Source: Cunninghamia lanceolata (lineage: Eukaryota > Streptophyta > Pinopsida > Cupressales > Cupressaceae). From it: 64,000 nucleotides of DNA. Location of the stretch: positions 10,682,001-10,746,000 of the forward strand of contig BSBN01001482.1 of NCBI GenBank assembly GCA_027924645.1. Direction: 5' to 3'. A program made the position numbers and the translations under genes. Positions within the stretch are counted from its first letter, which is position 1. Every line of letters begins with the position of its first letter. The notes under the pieces were generated by a model, which did no database searches, was not told the DNA's origin, and worked only from the letters and a program-made list of their open reading frames with translations. Of the stretch, positions 57,041-64,000 are shown in pieces.

Positions 57041-57110
57041 ATAAAGACTAAATTTATTTTAATAACTACTTAAAACTTATTTTATTTTAGACATTATTTA
57101 CTTTGAAGAG

Positions 57111-58351
57111 TGTTATGTAGAAAAAGAGGGTTTGTTGATTTGATTGATAATTTAATTAAATCCTCCTTTCACTACATACATTCAAGGACATTACACCAAG
57201 TTGAATCATAGCTTTTGCAAGAGGACTCAACTATAGGTTTGGTGTAAGTTGGAATGATAAGGAAATTTGGAATTTGATGATTAATGTATTGATTTTAGTC
57301 TGATTAAGCTATAAACCATAATTATGCAAAATCATAAACAAACGGATGGAACCCAACAAATGCTTGCACAAGAATACACTAAATGTAGATTAGAGACATA
57401 CCAAATTTTGGGTTTTGGAATATGGAAACATTTGGGACAAAAGAGCAGCTGCCCTTGTCCAATGCAATTCTTTTTCTAATGGCTTCCTAATATGTTCTTC
57501 TATAGACTGCAACCACTTCAAAGATTCCCAACAATGCCAAATTGATGGACAAAAGAGTGGGCGTTGTGTTTTTTGGGTTCTTTTCTATAATTTTCTTTAG
57601 ATCTAGATTCTTCCTTCTCTACTCTGACCTCCTGCAACTTCTCTCCATAGAACCTGACACTTGTAACTTGTAATCACAAGATAGAGGTTAGGGGTTGTGT
57701 TGTTTAGGAGATTGCCTCGGTTAAGCCTTGGAATGGCATTCAAGCCTTCCAACACCATTGTTAGATAGAGTTTGTGTCCTTGTAGGACAGAAGAAAAAGA
57801 AATGATATGATAAATGATTGAAACACAAAGTAAATGTCACCTTGGAGGTGAAGCTCTCATGGGGAGATGAAGATCTTGAATGCCAAGATGGATTGATGAA
57901 GACAAATTTGCAACAAACATGATCAAACACAACACAATACTGCTCTACAACACAATGAAAGCCTTAACTATCATTAGCATAAGATCATAAGTTCACATTA
58001 TCCATCTAGTTGTAAAATGACATCCTAAACATGATTATGTGTGCATTCCCTCTAAATATTCATAATTCAAATTGAATAGGCCGACAAAGGGAAACCTTGT
58101 AACGATCACTCTGCCGACATCAAAGATTTGGGCCTTGACAAAATAGGGAAAGACAAGGGTGTGGACGCCCTTGTCCAAGAACCTATTTCAGGGTTGGATT
58201 AAGCTCACATATGTCCCCTAAGTCCTATATTTCATGAGTTTTAAGGCATTTTGTTTCTGGATTCATTTCTAAGATGCATGATTAAAATTAAGGGACCTAG
58301 GAGCTAATCTTAGGAGGTAAAAGTCATAGAGGGACATTTGATGACATAACA
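57111..58351 (-). repeat. G5 LTR (minus copy)
   Basis: On the minus strand it runs from TGTTATGTCATC to CTACATAACA, aligning throughout with the plus copy at 34990-36236. PPT-side orientation makes it the 3' LTR. No 5' LTR partner is in the window. Confidence 0.8.
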
Positions 58352-58366
58352 TTTAGTCCCCACTTT
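58352..58366 (-). promoter_or_regulatory. G5 polypurine tract (minus copy)
   Basis: The minus strand reads AAAGTGGGGACTAAA directly before the LTR start. Confidence 0.8.
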
Positions 58367-58714
58367 AATGTATGTATGATCTTATGACTAGTACATGCAT
58401 TAAATTTTGGTAAAAAACACATCAAGCATGCTAAGCACTTGAAGCTAAGGCATACACAAAGATTGAGGAACTATTTCTAGCCCCCAATCTCGGGTAAGCA
58501 ATAGAAGACACATCACAGACATGCAAAACACAGTGAAGATAGTAGGAAGCACACAAGATATGGAGAAGATAGTGTTGAAGACACGCATGACACAATGAAG
58601 ACATAAGAACATTCAAACAAAACATGATGAATACATTGATATATCAATTTTCATTTTCATAACATATGGATCGAAAATAAAAAATGCAACACACAAAACT
58701 CCAAAATGTAGGAG

Positions 58715-58990
58715 GAGCTCATTGCTACACCCTTGAAACTACACCAGGGGAAAATACACCATACAAAACCCAAGTGTGGAAGGAACTCATCGCTACACCC
58801 TTAAAACCACACATGAGGGAAGACACACCATACAATACTTGAGTGTGGGAGGAGCTCATCATTGCACCCTTGAAACCAAATGCAGGGGAAAACACACTGA
58901 ACAAATCTTGAGTGTGGGATGAGCTCATCACTACACCCTTGGAACCACAAATGGGGGAAGACAGATGGAAGACACACAAAAAACATGACT
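58715..58990 (-). repeat. G5 tandem array 2 (minus copy)
   Basis: There are four units of about 66-72 bases with AGGAGCTCATCGCTACACCC and GGGGAAAACACACC on the plus strand. An apparent minus-strand protein with repeating GFKG-MMSSSHTQVLYG blocks is only the array read in frame. Confidence 0.85.
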
Positions 58991-59169
58991 GCCATATAAC
59001 ATGTCATAGACATACTATACTTCTAAAACAAAGGAAACAAGGTGGTGGGAGGAGCTTATTGCTAAGTTCCACCATCTCAAACATGCTACAAACACACCTA
59101 ATGGTTGGAATTATGCAACAAAAACTACCTAGGACATGCTTAAGGGAGGATAGTCTCAAGATCCAACCC

Positions 59170-59400
59170 TGCCTCCGTAGAGGACTTTCAAAATAAAAGG
59201 ATGTGCACTAGATTAAGAGATACACCATCCCACCTCCGCAAAGGGATTTTGAATAAAAGGATATGCACTAGCTCAAGAGATATGTTATCCCAACTCTGTA
59301 GATGCCTTCTTTGATTGAAATATAAATAAAAATGTGTACTCACACTAAAGATACAACATCCCACCTTTATAGAGGGCTTACAAACATGCTTTGTTAGTAC
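59170..59400 (-). repeat. G5 tandem array 1 (minus copy)
   Basis: There are about four units with ATGTGCACTAG, AAGAGATACACCATCCCACCTC-like cores, spaced about 60-65 bases. It is homologous to 34080-34300. Confidence 0.78.
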
Positions 59401-59800
59401 CAAAATCATCAAACAAATAATCTCATATATGCCCCCACCTTAAGGTGGTTGGTGTCATGTACCAATATCAAGAATGTTAAGGTAGAGATAAAACACACAA
59501 GGGAAGATGAGCTTTCACAAAGCCCATGCCTCCGAAGGTGACATGTGCTCACAATCATTGAATGTTCCCACAAACACATTGATATGATATGATAAGATGA
59601 CAAGAGATGTTAGAAATCTTTCTCTAAGATAATAACCACATCACATGATAAAAGTTATGCATGAAAATAGTAACATCAAGGACCAAGGCTATACTATGGG
59701 TTTGAAGTTGAGTATAACTATTGGGCTATATTGTAGATACCTCAAAACCAAGTGTAGCAACAAGGTGAGATACCAATCAAAGTGTACAAGAGCAGATTGA

Positions 59801-60659
59801 GTGGATTGTAAAATTTTAGTCACAAGAAATGTCATAAGATGAGACATCACATAGATTGATTCCACTAGGAAAGTGTTAGATATATATAAATCAACCCCAT
59901 CATCATGTATGGGCTAGGTCCATATCTTTTCTTTGCTTGCTAAAGGGAGACATGGTCCATATCAGTATTTGTTTATTTTCGTCATTTACCGTCTAGGTAG
60001 AATCACTAGAAGAAGGTAAACAATAAAATAAGAGGGGAGAACAAGTGCCTTCGGAACACCATGTAGGAGGATGCCCCCAGGTCATCAATTGCAACACTAT
60101 GCCCCTAAGACATGAGAAGCAAACAATAAAATCGAGGAGAGGCAAGATAGAAGAATGATGAAACAAATAGAAGAATGGTCATAATAGAGGTGGTCTTCCA
60201 ATATCCTTGACCTTACAAGAGTATCAAGAGTCATCCTAGGAGGCCTAAACAACACATACACATCATGAGGGAACACAACAAATATACATGTATATTATTG
60301 ATGTATATTTGCATTTTATCTAAGAGGAGTCTGAACTTGTGAGCCTCTTTGAGAGATGCTCCATCAAGTTTTGTACAAATTTAGGGTAATTCATACTTGA
60401 TTGATTCCCATTTCTAATTTGGCCATGTGGTGCTTGTTTCTCAAATTCCTGTATGTTTGAAATCTTTTATTGCTTATGAGGAGGAGAATTACTATTATTT
60501 CCCACTGATGATAGTCACCTCAAGTTCTTTTCTAATATTTTTCTTTCTTATTTCATTGAATAAACCTTTCATAGTGGAAGGGAACATTTTCCACCAAAGC
60601 ATCCTTTTCTTGTGTTATAATATCCTTTCATTGTTGTTTGATTTGTAACTTTGATGTAT
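59801..60659. other. Unrecognised stretch between G5 and gag remnant
   Basis: No domain or element end is recognised. The minus strand may continue the gag element in decayed form, but frames are lost. The junction between the two elements lies somewhere here. Confidence 0.5.
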
Positions 60660-62516
60660 CTTGGTTAGCTCCCGATCCTTGAAGGGATAATGGTGGAGGA
60701 ACCTCAACATAAATTCCCTTTCTGCATGGATGATGTGAATTTATAATTTTATGTTTATCCACTTCTATCATACCAATTATTTCATCATATTCTAGACAAT
60801 CATCTTCTAGTTCTATTATATTCTATTCGACCATATTGTTCTCATTATGTCTAGGGAATGGATTAGTGAAGATTTGTAAATTCTAATTCAAAGGGGCAAC
60901 TGACTTATTTCTATTCTCATTCACACCAGTTACTTGTATTACATTTGAGTCAATGAGGTCTTTAATTTCATGTTTAAGATGCATACATCATTCAATATCA
61001 TGTCCTTGTTGTCGATGATAATGACATAAAGCATTAGCATTGAAGTGAGGTCCTTGCATTCTATTACTATCCAATGGATTGATGGGAGGAAGATTCAAGA
61101 GATTGTTGCTCACTGCTTGATTCATGATAGAATGTAAAGAGTTAGATATTGGAGTAAGTTGTCTTTGTTGTTGTCAAAATTGAAATGGTACCTTGTTTGA
61201 ATTAGTGTTAATGGACACTTGAAAAAAATTCTTTGAATTCTACCCATTTACCTTGGTGAAATTCTTGGTGTTCCTCTTGAAATTATTTTGAAATGTTCCA
61301 GTTTGAGCTTGATCACCTTGAGTCGATGAGTTTTGGTTCTCATATTGACTAGATGAAAGTAGATAATCATGAAGAGTTGTGCATAAATGTTGAAAAGAAC
61401 TATATTTCATCAAGAGGATCTTATCACGGATGTTAGGTTGTAGATTTCTGTTAGACACCTTTTGAACATCCTCGTCATTCATATGGTATATAATTTATGC
61501 ATAAAGAGCTTGATATAGACTAATAAACTTAGTTAACTTCTATTTCAAACCTTTCTTGAAATGAACTAAATCAATCCATGATACCTGAGGCCCAATGTTT
61601 CCTTGAAAATGTTGTAAGAATTGATCAACTAGTTGAGAGAAAGAGTGTATTGAATTCAGAGGTAATGAGCAAAACCATTCTATAGCTGTATCTTTGAGAG
61701 ATCGCCAGAAGAGTTTTGCTAGAAAGTCTTCTCCAAAAAAGAAATCACTACACATAGTTGTGAACTCTTCCAAATGAGTATTAGGATCACCTTTTCCAGC
61801 AAAATTTTCAAAGCAAGGAGTCTCAAATTTATCAGGCATAGGAGTTCTCAAGATTGAATAAGATAGAGGATTATGAGCATGATAAGTTGGTATGTTAGGT
61901 TGACAAGAATTTGTCAAGCTTGTCACCTATTTTTGTAAAGAAGTCATGCTTTGTAAGATTTGGTTTAGGAGGACATCATTAGGAGATGTGGTATGACAAT
62001 TAGAAGTTGTGGTCAAGAAATTTTGAGGTGATTGATTATGAGTAGTTACAAAAGGAGGTTGGGAATAATTGTGAGTGGAAAGTGGTTGGGATTAATTGTA
62101 AGTGAAACGTGGTTGGGAATAAGTGGAATGGAGAGGTGGTTGAGAGTGAGTATTCATATAAGAAGTCACCTTAGGTGCTACGTTTTGATAATTGAATCCC
62201 ATAGCCTTGTAATTCTATGAATTAATGCTATTAGATACTCCAATACTAGTGGTAGCATTACTACAATTAGGTGCATTAGTAGTGATAATTGATGATGTAA
62301 AAGTAGACATTCCAGTAATGGTATAGGCTCTGATATTTGTGTATGAGTTAGTGATGACATATTAATAGTATTTGCACATTCAGTCACCATCATAATGTTG
62401 TTATGCACTATATGGGCTAGTCCACATAGTGTATTAACACCATCTTGTTCTTCTTTTAACAACTCTCTTAGACTATGAATATCAGGTGTGATAGGTGAAA
62501 AATGTAATACAAACAT
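60660..62516 (-). pseudogene. Gypsy gag (CHYH...GH type), family A or G5
   Basis: The N-terminal piece (SPITPDIHSLRELLKEEQ) is frame-shifted against the rest. The Retrotrans_gag core is clear: MPDKFETPCFENFAGKGDP, then LFWRSLKDTAIEWFCSLP, then SIHSFSQLVDQFLQHFQG. After TAG at 61540 comes MNDEDVQKVSNRNLQPNIRD. A zinc-binding-like motif CHYHRQQGHDIE-CMHLK at 61020-61090 follows, which is the C-x-F/Y-H-x3-GH-x4-C form of plant Gypsy gag with G-patch proteins. Most of it is in one frame with several stops (for example TAG after GLK, where Gln is usual). No protease follows. It adjoins a family A LTR but could belong to G5. Confidence 0.78.
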
Positions 62517-63522
62517 AAATGAAATAAATTGAAATCAAATATGGTTTACCTCCCTTTGTAAAAACAAATTTGCCTTCACTAATCACGCTTATTTAAGTGC
62601 ACCACCCCACTTCAATCAATTGCTCTTTGCTCTTTGATTATTGTGGATTGCCCAATTAAAAAACATAATGTGGTGATGAGGATGATATGGTCTAGAGTGA
62701 TTTCTGCAGTGTGATGTTGTATGAAGATCAGAGAGAATTAGATGGTTTGGAGAATGTTTTATTTATAGACTCTCAGGGATGAAGATCAATGGTTGTGGAT
62801 GATTTGAGAGATAAATGGTTAAGAATGGTTGAGAGGATGTGCATGAATGAGAGAGGGACAAGTCTCTGAGTCCTCTCATTCATTAGGGGAGTTAACAGAT
62901 CTGATTGAAGAGTTGACTGGGTTGATTGCTTAGTGAACTCAATTGATTTACTAGTCAACTAAATTGATTGATTAGTTAACTAGATTGACTAACATGTTAA
63001 TTGATTTAGTTAACTAATTTGATTGATTAGTTATCTAAACTAATTGTGAGTGAATTATGGATAAGAGGGAATAATAGGAAATTAAATAAATTAATTATTT
63101 AATTTCATGCACATGGATAAATAAATAAAATATTGAATTTTATTTATTTTAAAGAAATAGAATATTAGCTTTAATTAAATAAATCTTTAAATTTATTTAG
63201 TTAATGTGGAGGAAAATTGATTTAATTAAATAATCAGAATTATTTAATCAAATATGGAGGATAAATTGATTTAATTAAATAATTAAAGTTATTTAATTAA
63301 ATATGGATGATAAATTGATTTAATTAAATAATCAATGTTATTTAATTAAGTATGGATGATTAATTGATTTAATTAAATAATCTGAGTTATTTAATTAACA
63401 TGGAGGATAAATTTGATGGTGATCGTTAGATGAACTTACTCAAATAATTAAGAATTATTTGATTAATGAAGTATGATAGATGAAAGCCTAATCTTGGAAT
63501 AGTTCAATTTTAGGTGTCTACA
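62517..63522 (-). repeat. Family A LTR (minus copy)
   Basis: On the minus strand it starts TGTAGACACCTAAAA at 63522. It is AT-rich, has a TATA box CTATAAATA near 62760-62770, and continues into an R/U5-like stretch. The inner end is not resolved: no clear CA end or primer site before the gag, and 62517 is only an outer limit. It shares start and PPT with 20063-20410. Confidence 0.6.
63207..63420 (-). repeat. 49-bp AT-rich tandem repeat in family A LTR
   Basis: There are four and a half units of ATGGAGGATAAATTGATTTAATT followed by AAATAATC...TTATTTAATTAA-type sequence. The ATTGA core recurs at 63216, 63265, 63314 and 63363, exactly 49 bases apart each time, with a last partial unit at about 63412. 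It does not appear in the plus copy. Confidence 0.88.
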
Positions 63523-63539
63523 TTTTGCCCCTCTTTGAG
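63523..63539 (-). promoter_or_regulatory. Family A polypurine tract (minus copy)
   Basis: The minus strand reads CTCAAAGAGGGGCAAAA directly before the LTR start, as at 20063. Confidence 0.8.
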
Positions 63540-64000
63540 ATGGTGTTGCGAAGTAACGTCATTTCAAAAAAGTTTAAAACATTGTGCTATGTTGGATAGA
63601 AGAAGACTTTGGTTTAGAAGAACAAAATGATTGGATTAGAAATGATGATGCCCCGGTCGGGTAGAAGTACTTAGTGGGTTAATTAATAGGTTGAATTATG
63701 CCCCCTTAAGAGGACAGATGAATTGGAAGAATACGGGTGTGCTCTTGAAATGAATGGATATAAAGAAAAAGAGATAGAAGATGGAGAACATAAAAAAATT
63801 AAGAAGATAAAAGGATGGATGCTAGAATGATGGATTATGAGTAGTTATGATGACTTGATTAGAGCAATCCTATAGTTTGATATAGAACTAGACATTATGT
63901 ATCAAGGTATAAGGACCAAGATGATGATGTGTCATATGCATCCAACATAATATAACCTTGTCTAGATGTATGAGGAATGATACTTAGAGCATTAAATTCC
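63540..64000 (-). mobile_element. Family A 3' internal end (minus copy)
   Basis: The reverse complement aligns with 19870-20062: CATTTCAAGAGCACAC, CTTAAGGGGGCATAA and TTTGAAATGACGTTACTTCG versus the plus-copy blocks. It continues beyond the window and has no coding. Confidence 0.65.

Larger units (their letters stand above)
58367..59800 (-). mobile_element. G5 3' internal region (minus copy)
   Basis: It matches 33650-34974 in reverse orientation, with no coding. Homology with the plus copy fades at about 59790 (GGTATCTCACC block). Confidence 0.7.

Noticed and set aside
58725..58979. Repeating protein on minus strand with GFKG and MSSSHTQ blocks
   Set aside because: It is the in-frame reading of the G5 68-bp tandem array. 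The plus copy reads differently, so no protein is implied.

Overview
The window is repetitive plant nuclear DNA. No host protein-coding gene, rRNA, tRNA gene or CRISPR array can be supported. It is built almost entirely of LTR retrotransposons with plant-type termini and primer sites, plus one broken L1-type LINE and one tRNA-derived SINE. The dense nesting of long-decayed elements suggests a large-genome seed plant, and a conifer or other gymnosperm is my best guess. That is inference, because the sequence holds no taxon-specific gene.

Layout. 1-1215 is the end of a Copia LTR (C3). 1216-3592 is unrecognised, with a dense cluster of palindromic TTGTAT/ATACAA motifs. 3593-5721 is a Copia fragment (C2: gag, primer site, 5' LTR) on the minus strand. 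5722-20078 is the 3' half of a plus-strand element of family A: G-poor low-complexity DNA, a long Pro/Ser/His-rich ORF with a G-patch-like motif, and a polypurine tract (PPT), but no reverse transcriptase (RT). A complete Copia element (C1, 11007-18020, minus, TSD ACTTT) lies inside it. The 3' LTR of A starts at 20079 and is split at 20410 by Gypsy element G1 (20411-33274, TSD CTAAT). G1 is itself split by Gypsy element G2 (24031-31679, duplication CCCCTA). After A comes the 3' end of family G5 (33.65-36.24 kb, plus).

From 36.6 to 55.15 kb a minus-strand LINE is cut into three pieces by two LTR elements. One is a gag-only Athila-like element (37.86-44.67 kb, plus). The other is Gypsy element G3 (45384-53564, minus, TSD AGATC). 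Beyond it lie a short Copia LTR fragment (55.9-56.2 kb), the SINE (56677-57040, 11-bp TSD), an inverted second copy of the G5 3' end (57.11-59.8 kb), and a minus-strand family-A LTR with gag-like coding on one side and the A-type PPT region on the other (60.66-64 kb).

How the parts relate. G1, G2 and G3 share LTR termini, including a GGTGC/GCACC inverted repeat at the LTR start, and initiator-Met-type primer sites. Only G2 and G3 encode a full gag-protease-RT-RNase H-integrase-chromodomain polyprotein. G1, A(+) and the Athila-like element carry gag or accessory coding but no RT, so they look non-autonomous. The G2 and G3 polyproteins each stay in one frame along their whole length and are broken only by stop codons, mostly TAG at expected Gln codons. 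That pattern fits C-to-T decay of methylated transposon DNA. Every coding entry below is a transposon remnant.
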